Shown one piece after another: positions 23,206 to 32,619 of a stretch of DNA of 64,000 nucleotides; position 1 is the first letter of the stretch; each line of letters opens with the position of its first letter. This stretch comes from Lachancea kluyveri NRRL Y-12651. Lineage: Eukaryota; Ascomycota; Saccharomycetes; Saccharomycetales; Saccharomycetaceae. The notes beneath the pieces are model-generated. The model was not told the DNA's origin and searched no databases. It saw only the letters and a list, made by a program, of their open reading frames with translations. The stretch lies in contig CM000694.1 in assembly GCA_000149225.2 (NCBI GenBank), positions 1,427,623 through 1,491,622 on the forward strand, written 5' to 3'. Made by a program: the position numbers and the translations under genes.

Positions 23206-24465
23206 ATGCTTGGCCCACCCATTCTCAGAAAATTTTCTACAACTGCTTTTTGCAGCAAAAAATCGCTACCTCAGAGAATAGTTAAAAGAATGATAGTGCC
23301 GCCGCAGAATGCGTGCGTCAAGTCGGGATGGCAATTGTGGTATAGTCATCTGAAAAATAATACTAAGGACAAGCTTTCTCAACTGCAAAAGCAGATTATG
23401 GAAGAGGTTAAAGTTCCTGGCACTATGGAGAATGAGTTATTGATGGGTGAAATCAACCAGTGGCATTTCTATAATGCGTCTGCGTCGATAAAAACCCCCA
23501 CTTTATTGCTTCACGGGTACGCAGCTGCTTCTATGGGCTTTCACAGGAACTTTGCAGGATTGTCCTCTCGTATTCAAAATTTATATGCTATCGATTTACC
23601 AGCTAATGGCCTTTCGCCTGGAAGTAGTCAACCGCTGGTTGTTTCATGCGGTGAACCCCTGCCAATGAAAGCAGAGTTCTCGAATGATAGATTTAAAATC
23701 CCATACACCCTTGAATATTTACATCAAAAGAGTTTTATTCAGCAACTTGAAGATTACTATTTAAACTCTATCGAACAATGGCGTATTGACAACAAGTTGA
23801 ACAAGATAAACATTGTAGCGCATTCGTTTGGTGGGTATTTATCGACCAAATACGCCATCAAATACCCGCATGCTGTGGAAAGACTGTGTTTAGTATCACC
23901 ACTGGGGGTTGAAAGGAATATACATTCGGTCAATAATCATTGGTGTAGCAACACTTGGTATGACTTAAATTACGAAGATCCAGGCTCTAAATATTACATG
24001 AGGCGAATGAGAGGTATCCCATCCACAGTGTTCCAATCCCAGGTTAAACTGCTAAGACTTCTGGGGCCACTAGGTGCCAAACTCTGCTGGAACTATATCA
24101 ATGCAGCTTACAGTCGTGTAAAGAATGAAAAATACAAAGAGTACGTTTTCGAACTTTTCTACGGCAAGGAAGGTGTAACACAGACAGCAATGGATATTTT
24201 TACCAATTTGTTTACTAGACAGCTATTGGCAAAGGACCCGTTAATGGATAGTTTGCAACATTTGCATGTGGGCAGATTAATGTTAGCTTATGGAGAACAC
24301 GATTGGATGAACAAGTATGCAGGTGTGCTAATGACAAAGGAATTTAACCATTTAAGAGGAAAAAGTGATGCAGCAACCTATACAGTCATTTCGTCCTCAG
24401 GCCACAACATGTTTTTAGACAACCCTGATGAATTTAACGAAAAAGTTATAAATTTCTTGAAGTAA
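23206..24465 (+). CDS. ICT1: ABHD4/5-like alpha/beta hydrolase, Ict1/Ecm18 family
   Basis: This is the single pre-duplication counterpart of the ohnologues ICT1 (YLR099C, lysophosphatidic acid acyltransferase) and ECM18 (YDR125C, mitochondrial). The 419-residue product has a basic N-terminus that could target mitochondria (ILRKFSTTAFCSKKSLPQR). The alpha/beta hydrolase core includes the oxyanion-side LLHGYAAASMGF and a nucleophile elbow HSFGG with Ser207. The C-terminal HNMFLD gives His400 and Asp405, the H-x4-D acyltransferase motif of the CGI-58/Ict1 family. Length falls between Ict1 (394) and Ecm18 (453). Which of the two activities it mainly performs cannot be told from sequence. Confidence 0.93.
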   Translation: MLGPPILRKFSTTAFCSKKSLPQRIVKRMIVPPQNACVKSGWQLWYSHLKNNTKDKLSQLQKQIMEEVKVPGTMENELLMGEINQWHFYNASASIKTPTLLLHGYAAASMGFHRNFAGLSSRIQNLYAIDLPANGLSPGSSQPLVVSCGEPLPMKAEFSNDRFKIPYTLEYLHQKSFIQQLEDYYLNSIEQWRIDNKLNKINIVAHSFGGYLSTKYAIKYPHAVERLCLVSPLGVERNIHSVNNHWCSNTWYDLNYEDPGSKYYMRRMRGIPSTVFQSQVKLLRLLGPLGAKLCWNYINAAYSRVKNEKYKEYVFELFYGKEGVTQTAMDIFTNLFTRQLLAKDPLMDSLQHLHVGRLMLAYGEHDWMNKYAGVLMTKEFNHLRGKSDAATYTVISSSGHNMFLDNPDEFNEKVINFLK

Positions 24466-24960
24466 AATGACCTTCTATACAGTTTCAGATGAGCTTTATG
24501 GTGTGCTGTATTCACGTTAGAGTTATCTGGAAGCTTTTTGGTATTCCAGTTTTTCCCTCAAATTATCACTTTTCGTAAAGTACACTTCTCTCACTCCTGT
24601 ACATAGTATCTCACGGAACGACACTTGTTCCATATTTCTTGTGCTACATCACTTCGAGTATTGGTGTCATCGTATTTATTTTACCTAAATATTCCTACTA
24701 GTTTATAAATGTCACTATGGTCTACTTGTTTTATTACTTTGTATGGTTTTCGCGTTGTTTTGCCGTGTTGATCAATAATCTAGACTGTAAAGTCTCGTTT
24801 ACATTGAATCATTTCATTTCTTAAGCATATAAAAAAACGTATACAAATATAGCATGGGTTATAAAGCTCGAAAGATATGTATCATTTTATTTTGGAAATT
24901 ATCAAATTTTGGATACCTCTCGATGTACATGTGGGATGATACGGTATAACATTTCACCAA
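24466..24960. other. Convergent intergenic ICT1 / aminotransferase-like gene
   Basis: This 495-bp AT-rich gap lies between two stop codons. It has no frame of note, RNA box pair or repeat that I can see. Confidence 0.5.
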
Positions 24961-26265
24961 TTAAGTGCACACTTCTTCAAAGGATTTTTCGATGATAGCA
25001 ATGCCTTCTCTCAGTTCCTTTTCGGTGATTGATATCGGAGGAGCAATTCTAAATACCCCTCCAGACTGTGGAACTGCAATTAGATTCGCAGATAATCCAT
25101 TTTGTAACATGATATCGGAGAGTTTTCCCGCAAGCTTTGGATCAGCCTCCTTGGTCTCCGGTATAATTATTTCGATACCAATCATCAAACCTCTACCTCT
25201 GACATCACCAATCTGCTTAAACTTTTTTTGCAATCTACCTAGTTCACTTCTGAACAATTCCCCCATCTTTTGAGCGTTTTCAACCAAATTATCACGAACA
25301 ACAATATCCAAAACCTTGGCCCCAACAGCGGCAGGCAGTGGATCATTGACGTGAGTAGTGTAAAATAAGAACCCAGATTGAGATGTCTTTTGAGCAATTG
25401 CATCGGAAGTGACAACTGCGGACAACGGAATACCGTTACCCAAAGTTTTACTTAAAGATAAAATATCAGGAACTATACCGTGGGACTCGAATCCGAACAT
25501 GGCTCCACATCTACCAATAGCAGTCTGGGCTTCATCGACAATTAACAACATTCCCCTTTTTTCACAGTGTTTTTTTAGGCTCCTTAGGTAATTATCCGGT
25601 AGGACAAGCATGCCGCCGCAACTCAAAACTGGTTCTAAAATCACAGCGGCTAAAGAGCCAACGGATGCTGCATCCACCAAACTAAACCCATAATCTAGCT
25701 CGGTTTCCCAGTCATAAGAACCGTCGGGGTGACGGAAAATTGATCTGTAGGCATTTGGAGCAGGCAACATCAAATTTCCAGGGAGCATGGGGCCGTGGTT
25801 TTGACGACCAGTTTGATACGTGATACCGTTTGAGGCGCCTGTCATCCCGTGCCAAGATAAGGATAATCCTACAATTTCAAACTTTCCAGTATAGTGCTTA
25901 GCCAATTTAATGGCAGCTTCGTTGGCCTCTGAACCAGTGCTTAAAAACATGGCTTTGTCCAGGCCAGTTGGTAGCAAAGACGTTAGTTTTTGAGAGAGCT
26001 CAACAACAGGTGGTGAAATCATTCCACTGTACAAATGATCTAATTTGTATGCATACTTGGAAATCACTTCAGCAATTTCAGAGTTGCAATGGCCTATCAA
26101 GGTAGACATCTGGCCAGAGGTGAAATCCAAAATCTTTCGTCCGTTGGAATATACGTAGATTCCTTTGGCACGGTCAATTATCATTGGCACAAATGAGGCA
26201 CCATATGATAGTAAGCAGTCGGTTTCAGCTTGGAAATCTGATATCTTGTTTTCACTCTTTGTCAT
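24961..26265 (-). CDS. 2,2-dialkylglycine decarboxylase-like PLP enzyme
   Basis: This 434-residue class III (fold-type I) PLP enzyme is closest, by my recall, to bacterial 2,2-dialkylglycine decarboxylase. That enzyme decarboxylates alpha-aminoisobutyrate or isovaline and then transaminates pyruvate. The key residues of the Burkholderia enzyme are in register: Gln52 (SGQMS), Trp138 (SWHGMTGA), Ser215 (EPVLSCGG), the DEAQT aspartate (244), the Schiff-base Lys273 (LSKTLGNG) and Arg406 (FRIAPP). TTHVNDPLPAAVG is nearly identical. Ornithine aminotransferase and GABA transaminase are less likely because those families lack this Gln/Trp pair. No S. cerevisiae gene lies here between ICT1 and CHA4. 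Four GATAA cores cluster 123-180 bp upstream. Transfer from bacteria or moulds is possible. Confidence 0.88.
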   Translation of the reverse strand: MTKSENKISDFQAETDCLLSYGASFVPMIIDRAKGIYVYSNGRKILDFTSGQMSTLIGHCNSEIAEVISKYAYKLDHLYSGMISPPVVELSQKLTSLLPTGLDKAMFLSTGSEANEAAIKLAKHYTGKFEIVGLSLSWHGMTGASNGITYQTGRQNHGPMLPGNLMLPAPNAYRSIFRHPDGSYDWETELDYGFSLVDAASVGSLAAVILEPVLSCGGMLVLPDNYLRSLKKHCEKRGMLLIVDEAQTAIGRCGAMFGFESHGIVPDILSLSKTLGNGIPLSAVVTSDAIAQKTSQSGFLFYTTHVNDPLPAAVGAKVLDIVVRDNLVENAQKMGELFRSELGRLQKKFKQIGDVRGRGLMIGIEIIIPETKEADPKLAGKLSDIMLQNGLSANLIAVPQSGGVFRIAPPISITEKELREGIAIIEKSFEEVCT

Positions 26266-27203
26266 CTTTTTTTTTTTTTCGTTTTAAATCGTTTGTCTTT
26301 TGTAGGTGAAAGATTCTCGATCTTTTGTCAATCCACTACACATTAATGACATCTTATATACTCAAGTATTTTGCCAAGCTAATTATTTTATCACCTCTCT
26401 TATCTGAATACGAACGATAACAGCGATGCTTCGAAACTGATTATCAGTGGAATAGTATCTATTAGTTTACAACTTTTGCTTGGCGTTCTGCCTTCTAAAC
26501 GACGCAAAACCATATCACGAGATTTCTCGGCAAATAGAATAACTAACATAGAGATTATCGGTGTAAGAGAAAGTGGAGAACAATGCTTAGCGGCATCAAT
26601 ATGCCGCTCGAAGATGCATACCTTTTGTTGCCATCAGCTATAGTCGTATATTATCTTATGACGGCTCTTTTATAGCGGTATCTCTTGATAACGTTCCACC
26701 TAGCATCACAATAAGGGACAGCATTTCCGAAAGTATAACCCTAATTAGCCAGATTTAACCGTGAAGCGTTTCAAGCGTGCTATTTTGGTATTTGTAGGGT
26801 CTTTCAGTAATTCTCTCAATTGTAGTGTACACTTCCGAAAGAACGAGATGACAGTCACCAGTATCCGTGACACGTAAAAAAAAAAATTAAAAAAAAAAGT
26901 CCATAATAACCTTGTCGCTGCAGAAAGCCTTCTATTTCTCTCATCCGTTGCAATACTTTCCTCTTAACTCAGTCTACTTGGGCCTAGGATTACTCTTTTG
27001 TGTGATTCTGTTGTCTATTCTTTTCGATAAGCTCGGCATCACCTTGTTGGCGACACTGGCGTGAAAGGTGAATTTTAAGCTCCGCTCAAAAAAAAGAAGC
27101 TGTTGACATCAGGATTTGCAAACCATACCAGTAAAAAGTGCAACCAGGTAGACATTTACTATAGGCGGATTGGATCGGCCGTTTCAATAACATACCAGAA
27201 GGC
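26266..27203. other. Divergent promoter region, decarboxylase / CHA4
   Basis: This 938-bp region is shared upstream by the decarboxylase gene (minus) and CHA4 (plus). Contents seen: a T tract next to the decarboxylase ATG, a cluster of GATAA cores at 26388-26445, a further GATAAG at 27026-27031, and an A-rich tract at 26877-26900. No gene or RNA is visible. TTTCCGAAA-type strings occur but do not form a centromere. Confidence 0.6.
26388..26445. promoter_or_regulatory. Cluster of four GATAA cores before the decarboxylase gene
   Basis: TTATC at 26388-26392, CTTATC at 26399-26404, GATAA at 26416-26420 and TTATC at 26441-26445 lie within 58 bp. They are 123-180 bp upstream of the start codon. 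Paired GATAA elements are bound by Gln3/Gat1 and Dal80 in nitrogen catabolite control. The assignment is by motif only. Confidence 0.5.
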
Positions 27204-29070
27204 ATGGAGTCTTACGACATCACCAGTTCAACTGTGAAAAACAAGGGGCTAGCGTACGTTTAAGTATCTTGAGAATTACTTCAAAAAACTGAGCTACTAA
27301 CTGTTTTACTGTTACACTAGGTGCCAAAGCTGTCGAAAGAGGAAAAGAAAGTGTAGTTTAGATTTTCCTTGTAGCAATTGTGTCAGGAGAGGGATTGAAT
27401 GCGTACCAGCTATCGGAGACCTAAGAAAGGAGAGATACTCAAAAAGCTATGTTAAATCTCTTGAAACACATATAGCGTACTTGGAAACTTCGTTAAACAA
27501 AATAAAACCAACACCAAAAGCTGGAGAGAGGGAGAAACTGTTCGATTCGCTTCCTACTACTGATTTCCAGAGCAACAGTGGGGCTAGTCCGAATTTTGCA
27601 TCTCCAACACCAACGGTAACCTCAGTCCCTCCACAAGCTGCTAAAGTGGTAAACAGTAGTATATATCCGAGTGACTCGCTTTCCATTTCGAGTAAGCGTG
27701 GTTCTATGAGTACCAGAAACTCAATGCCAGAACTAACTTCAGTACGTTTGAGATGTTTATCGAGAAGCCCGCTTATTCTACGAGCTCTTTCAAATTTTTT
27801 TAGATGGCTATATCCAGGACATTACATGTTCATCCATAGAGAGACCTTTTTGAGCGCTTTTTTTGGCGATCCTTCAACGAAAAGCTACTACTGTTCCGAA
27901 GAGCTTATACTTGCTATTGCAGCCCTGGGAGCTCTTTTATCAGATAAGTCAGATGAATTATATCAAGAATCCACAAATTATTACACTGCTGCAAAGTCTA
28001 AAGTTTTGAAAAAGATTTTCCAACTTGACGATAGTTCTTTAGACGGTTCAACACCTTCTTCAAAGCTTGCATATATCCAGACATTACTGTGTCTTGCCTT
28101 TTATGACATTGGAAATGGCGAAAACCCGTTGGCTTGGTACTTATCAGGGCTGGCATTCAGAATTGCACATGAGATTGGGTTGCATTTAAATCCTAAAGCT
28201 TGGAACAACGTTTACGCGGACGACTTGTCTCACGTCGATATAGAAGTCCGGAGTAGAATCTATTGGGGCTGTTACATTGCAGACCATCTGATATGTGTTT
28301 TATTTGGAAGATCTACATCCTTGCGACTATCAAACTCCACTATACCTGAGACAGACGAATTGCCTGATATCGAAACAGGAATTGAAGACTACCAGTACAG
28401 TCCCAATACCCGGCTATCATTGGCACAGCCTTTAAAGAAGTTAATCGTACTTTCCAGAATGACTGAGGTATTTGCAAGAAAAATTTTCGTTCAAGCTGAA
28501 AATGTAACCCAAAGAGATGAGCACATAAGCAAGTTTAACCTTGAGATTTATAATTGGAGAATGAACCTCCCAGAAGATTTTAAATGGACAAAAACATCCG
28601 TTACCGATGCTAACTTTGATCCAACGCTGGCGTATGTTTGGTATCATTATTACATTATTCTACTTTCTTACAACAAACCGTTTATGGATGAGTTGGAAAA
28701 TAGCAGGGCAATAATCGAAGAAGCCATCCAAGAGTTATATCATCTATTGGTATCCTTTAAAGCTAAATTCAAAACTTTCCAAAAGTGCAATATTTACATG
28801 GTTTATTCCGCAATCTTGGCCATCCAGTGTTTGAAGTCAGGAGTGGTTAAAAGGGACCATTTGAAGCATTTCATGAATTTTCTAGGATCATCTGCCCTGA
28901 ACTATGATTTGGGGAGAAAAATTATTGATGCCGAAGTTAACACTGAATCTTTTGATCTCTTCGGCACACTATCAAATGGCAATGATTTTGCCCTTGAGTA
29001 CGATTTCGACTTCACACTGTTAAACGAAATTGACATGCTTATTGGTAGTGAAACTGGACGGATTATTTAG
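27204..29070 (+). CDS. CHA4: Cha4 Zn2Cys6 activator of serine/threonine catabolism, intron-containing
   Basis: Cha4 activates the catabolic serine/threonine deaminase gene CHA1 in S. cerevisiae. Exon 1 is 27204-27253 and exon 2 is 27321-29070. The 67-nt intron has donor GTACGT, perfect branch TACTAAC (27295-27301) and acceptor CACTAG. Splicing yields 599 residues and joins GLA to the zinc cluster CQSCRKRKRKC...CSNCVRRGIEC, which would otherwise have no start codon. A short coiled coil follows the cluster. The fungal-specific middle homology region matches S. cerevisiae Cha4 closely (IYPSDSLSI, WLYPGHYMFIHRETFLSAFFGD, GENPLAWYLSGLAFRIAHEIGLHLNP, FALEYDFDFTLLNEIDMLIG). The S. cerevisiae gene, YLR098C, is intronless. 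It is divergent from the decarboxylase gene. Confidence 0.96.
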
Positions 29071-29885
29071 CTAGAAAGTTCTGTTGCTAAAAGTTATAAT
29101 TGGCCTGATGATCTTCAATTTTGCCTTCGTTTGATATATGCAGCGAACTGTTTACATTCCTGTATTTTCGCTCGAAAAGATAGAAAGGTGGGATTTGTGA
29201 ACACCTTTGGATATCCATACTACAAAGTGCTCAGAGTGGTGTTCTTTTTTAAGTGAGTTTCGAGTGACTTTATTTTTCTATGTGCTATTCATATTTATTA
29301 CTTCACTTCGGGTCCCTGAGACTAGGTATTTTGAATAGTGTAAGCCGTACATGTTAGTTTATTTTGAATAATCAGTCGCTTGGGTTTACTGGTTTTCTTT
29401 GTCTCTACCATATCCCGATGTATTTTCCGTTCGTTGGTAACGGTATTTTTTTGCACCGGTTGCAGAAACTACTCGACTATTTGACGAAATACTGGCCACA
29501 AACTCAGAGCTAAAGGATAATCCCATGCAAATGGGCTAAGGGCGTATATTTGTTCTTAAAAAAGCAGCCTACCTGGGCAAAGTCACGTTCGTATCGCCGG
29601 AACACTGTACTATGGTTTTTAATTGAAGCTACTGAAAGAAAGAGGGAAGGTAAAGAAAGGAAAAGAAAAGAAAAGAACAAAAAAGGGAATTTCTAATGGA
29701 AGGAGTTTTAGGTCTATTTTGTCTTGACGAGTATAAGCAAATGCGGGCCTCGAGTTTCACGGTGCGAATTCTGAACGTATTGGAAATAGGTACAACGAGA
29801 TAATACCACACCCAACTGAAACTTTGAAGTATTACCAAGACCAGAATACCGAGTCGAGATCGATGAAAAAAAAACAGATGATTAT
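29071..29885. other. Convergent intergenic CHA4 / YDR124W orthologue
   Basis: This 815-bp gap lies between two stop codons and is long for a convergent gap here. It holds only short chance frames, including an A/G-rich stretch at 29633-29685. I see no C/D snoRNA box pair, tRNA or repeat. Confidence 0.5.
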
Positions 29886-30983
29886 TCAGACCACCCTTCT
29901 ACTGTTTGAGGATGAACCACTGTCACTGAATTGAGTCAGGTCGGTGCCGACTTTCAAATTCATGCTATATTGTTCAGAATCAGAGTCTGGGAAGATTAAT
30001 AAATCGACGAAATGTGGAATTTCAGAACCTCCTTTGTATCTTTGTGATAACCTTTCGTGATCCCATTGCAACGGTGGCTCTATACTGTAGCCTTTTTCGT
30101 CACCGGAATTTTCAGAATATGATTGACACATCGCGGTATTGCTCTTCTCACTTGACAGAAAACTACTTTCCATAGAGGGGTCGTTTTCTTCACTATTTGG
30201 TTCTGCGTACTGCTCAGAATTATTATACAGTTCCCAGTCAAGGAATTCTTGATTTTCTAAAATAGGCTTTTCCCTCTCCAAATAGTAATTTAATCGCTTG
30301 AAGTTTGTAATCTTGTTCAAATTAATTATTCTAATTGACGAATTGACGCCCAGGCAAAGCTCCCACGAAAGTTTGTAAATACTCTCTAAAACTAACTTTT
30401 TTGAAGGATCATCTCTGAACAATGAGTTATCCATTGTTGAGCTTTTCAGGTCTTTAAAGATGCAGGGATTCTTCATCAAAGGCACCACTTCGCTAATTAT
30501 TGTGGTCATCAATTTCAAACGCTCAGGCTTTTGAAGGTGATCAGGCTCTCGGTGCATCACGTCATGGGGCCACCAGATGGGCTTGGTCTTTTCACCTCCA
30601 ATGTAAGGGTACCTCGTTTTTTTCCTAGGTTCAATGACTTTGATCCATGCCTTGGCGATCGATTTACATGGTAGCTGCCGTAACAGTTTGAAACCTGCGT
30701 TCAGATATTCCTCAACCGCTCTCCTGTCATCCAGTTTTAAAACTAAACTCGGAAATTCATCCTCAAGTTTTTTGGTACATGACTTCGTCTTAGAAATAAC
30801 TACTGATGTTTGTGACAGGTCTCTTAGTGAGTTGTAGATGGCATTCCGTTCAAAAGTTTTCGAGATGTACAGCTTGGAAAAGTATGGTGAGCTACTTCTT
30901 GAAGATCCAGGCTCCTTCAACGACACAGCAAATTCATAACCTTGCTCATTTAAGTCGTGTAATGCCTTATGGAGTAATTCCAT
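29886..30983 (-). CDS. Uncharacterised DUF2841 protein, YDR124W orthologue
   Basis: The 365-residue product resembles S. cerevisiae YDR124W (324 residues), whose role is unknown and whose expression responds to pheromone. The recognisable core is around residues 110-165: AKAWIKVIEPRKKTRYPYIGGEKTKPIWWPHD followed by REPDHLQKPERLKLM, the DUF2841 signature shared across ascomycetes. A serine-rich segment precedes it (SSRSSSPYF), and the C-terminal third is acidic and serine-rich, probably disordered. Divergent from HRT3, as expected from interleaving YDR124W with YLR097C. Confidence 0.88.
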   Translation of the reverse strand: MELLHKALHDLNEQGYEFAVSLKEPGSSRSSSPYFSKLYISKTFERNAIYNSLRDLSQTSVVISKTKSCTKKLEDEFPSLVLKLDDRRAVEEYLNAGFKLLRQLPCKSIAKAWIKVIEPRKKTRYPYIGGEKTKPIWWPHDVMHREPDHLQKPERLKLMTTIISEVVPLMKNPCIFKDLKSSTMDNSLFRDDPSKKLVLESIYKLSWELCLGVNSSIRIINLNKITNFKRLNYYLEREKPILENQEFLDWELYNNSEQYAEPNSEENDPSMESSFLSSEKSNTAMCQSYSENSGDEKGYSIEPPLQWDHERLSQRYKGGSEIPHFVDLLIFPDSDSEQYSMNLKVGTDLTQFSDSGSSSNSRRVV

Positions 30984-31301
30984 GACTATTTGTCTTCCAA
31001 ACGTAGGAATACTTTGAATAGATTCTGAAAAGCATCTTTAGAAAATAGAAAGAGAAACAAAAGGAGGTATTTTTAATATGTCTGCTACTATTCCTCGTAA
31101 ATCTACAGTTTTTGGTTTTATCAAATCCTAGACATAGTGTTTTAGAATTGTCATTGGCAAACATGCATTTTATGTCCATAAGTTGTTTCAAAATGGATCA
31201 TTATTTACGTTGGTTTTGCAGACATGTTGCAAATCCGTTTCAGGTATCAGCTTAAATGATGGATTCTTAACAATATCAGGTTCGATATGGATAATTAAGT
31301 A
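30984..31301. other. Divergent promoter YDR124W orthologue / HRT3
   Basis: This 318-bp region is AT-rich. I see no distinctive regulatory motif or RNA. Confidence 0.4.
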
Positions 31302-32354
31302 ATGAGTGAAGTTTCAGATCGTTCGGAGCTTACATATGAAAGTGATCCTACAGCGTCACATGCTGTCGAGCTCTGGGAAAAAGGCACCTTAAAAGAGAAA
31401 GATGGTTCCATGACTGATGCCATCAGGTTTTATAGAGAGGCACTGAAAATAAATGACAAAGTGGAGAAGTTCTACAGGAAAAAACTACAGCAAGAATGGA
31501 AGTTAAGGACGAGACTAAAAGAGTTAGACTTGGAGGGGAAAGAAGAACAGGAGCAAAGAGTCGATGAGGACCAGGATGTTCAAAGAAATCAAGATCTTCC
31601 GTGCTGGATCTTAGAGATGCTACCCAATGATTTGCTTTTAAAAGTCATCAAGGTAGTTGTTGTAAGTTCCTCTGAGTCTTGGGTTAATCTATCCTTGACT
31701 TGTTCTGCTTTCAACAAATTGTGTTTCCATAACTCCGTTCCTTACAAAGCGTTTGCAGATTATATTTACCCTTTGCAGCGATATGATCAGGCATCGATGG
31801 CACTAAATGGTATTAGTAATATCAAGACTTTAGAAGAGACTTTGTGGAATAATGACTATCAATTTATGATAAACAATAGGCCATACGTAAAATTTCAAGG
31901 TGTCTACATTAGTGTTGTAAACTACCTGCGGTACGGTGCCAACGCAGAGGGCTCTTCTTCCTTGCTGAATCCTATCCACATGATTACCTATTACAGATAT
32001 TTCCGGTTCTACCCTGACGGCACGTGTCTACGACTCTTGACCACAGATGAGCCCTCTACTGTTGTAAAGACGTATCATAAGGAAAAATACATCAAGCACA
32101 GTGAACTGTGCCGGTGGAGCCTGAGTGTCGATGAAAACTTTGGCTGCTTATCTATCAACAGGGAAACTGAAAAGTACGAATTCTGTGAGGAGTTGCAGAT
32201 AAAAAATCAAGGTGCTAGAAAGCATCACAGGTTGAAATGGATCGCATCGAGTGTTACTGATGCGGAGGGCCAAAGATCGGAGTTTTCGTTGAAAAACGAG
32301 AAACCATTCTTTTTTTCGAGAGTGAAGTCCTATCAGAGCCCTTATCATACATGA
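31302..32354 (+). CDS. HRT3: F-box protein Hrt3
   Basis: Hrt3 is an SCF ubiquitin-ligase substrate adaptor of the FBXO9 type. The 350-residue product (S. cerevisiae 344) starts with a TPR/MIT-like helical region: SHAVELWEKGTLKEKDGSMTDAIRFYREAL at about residues 19-48. An F-box follows at about residues 95-145 (LPCWILEMLPNDLLLKVIKVVVV...WVNLSLTCSAFNKLC). The FBXO9-type C-terminal beta-rich domain contains YRYFRFYPDGTCLRLLTTDEP. It is the YLR097C orthologue. Its stop codon is 257 bp from the INO2 start. Confidence 0.95.
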   Translation: MSEVSDRSELTYESDPTASHAVELWEKGTLKEKDGSMTDAIRFYREALKINDKVEKFYRKKLQQEWKLRTRLKELDLEGKEEQEQRVDEDQDVQRNQDLPCWILEMLPNDLLLKVIKVVVVSSSESWVNLSLTCSAFNKLCFHNSVPYKAFADYIYPLQRYDQASMALNGISNIKTLEETLWNNDYQFMINNRPYVKFQGVYISVVNYLRYGANAEGSSSLLNPIHMITYYRYFRFYPDGTCLRLLTTDEPSTVVKTYHKEKYIKHSELCRWSLSVDENFGCLSINRETEKYEFCEELQIKNQGARKHHRLKWIASSVTDAEGQRSEFSLKNEKPFFFSRVKSYQSPYHT

Positions 32355-32467
32355 CTCTTGGGCCCCTATATCTTTTAGCTGTTGGTCAGAGAGCTTCCAA
32401 CAACTAGAACCACTGCTAACTTCATCCACGTGATCGTAATACATATATATCTTTTTACGAGGCTGTG

Positions 32468-32477
32468 CATGTGAAAT
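32468..32477 (+). promoter_or_regulatory. UASINO (Ino2-Ino4) before INO2
   Basis: CATGTGAAAT is an exact match to the inositol/choline-responsive element bound by Ino2-Ino4. It lies 135-144 bp before the INO2 ATG. INO2 in S. cerevisiae also carries such an element and is autoregulated. Confidence 0.85.
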
Positions 32478-32604
32478 TTTCAGGATACTGGATAAACGTT
32501 GAAAGATTTCAGTAAAAAAACTATACACGAATTATTATTAGTGGAAGTCAAGCGAGCTGATCTCTGTTGCGCACTTTCATATCCCCTCTCACGCTACCAA
32601 TTTA

Positions 32605-32619
32605 ATGAATTATGGATGA
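32605..32619 (+). other. Overlapping uORF at the INO2 start
   Basis: The first ATG (32605) encodes M-N-Y-G and stops at 32617-32619, in another frame and overlapping the INO2 ATG at 32612. A ribosome that starts there would end five bases past the INO2 start codon. It could damp INO2 translation by leaky scanning or allow backward reinitiation. Whether it is in the mRNA depends on the transcription start. Confidence 0.6.

Noticed and set aside
26724-26840. TTTCCGAAA and TTCCGAAA strings resembling centromere CDEIII
   Set aside because: No CDEI at the right distance and no 80-160 bp region of very high AT content between them. The synteny block is not known to flank a centromere.
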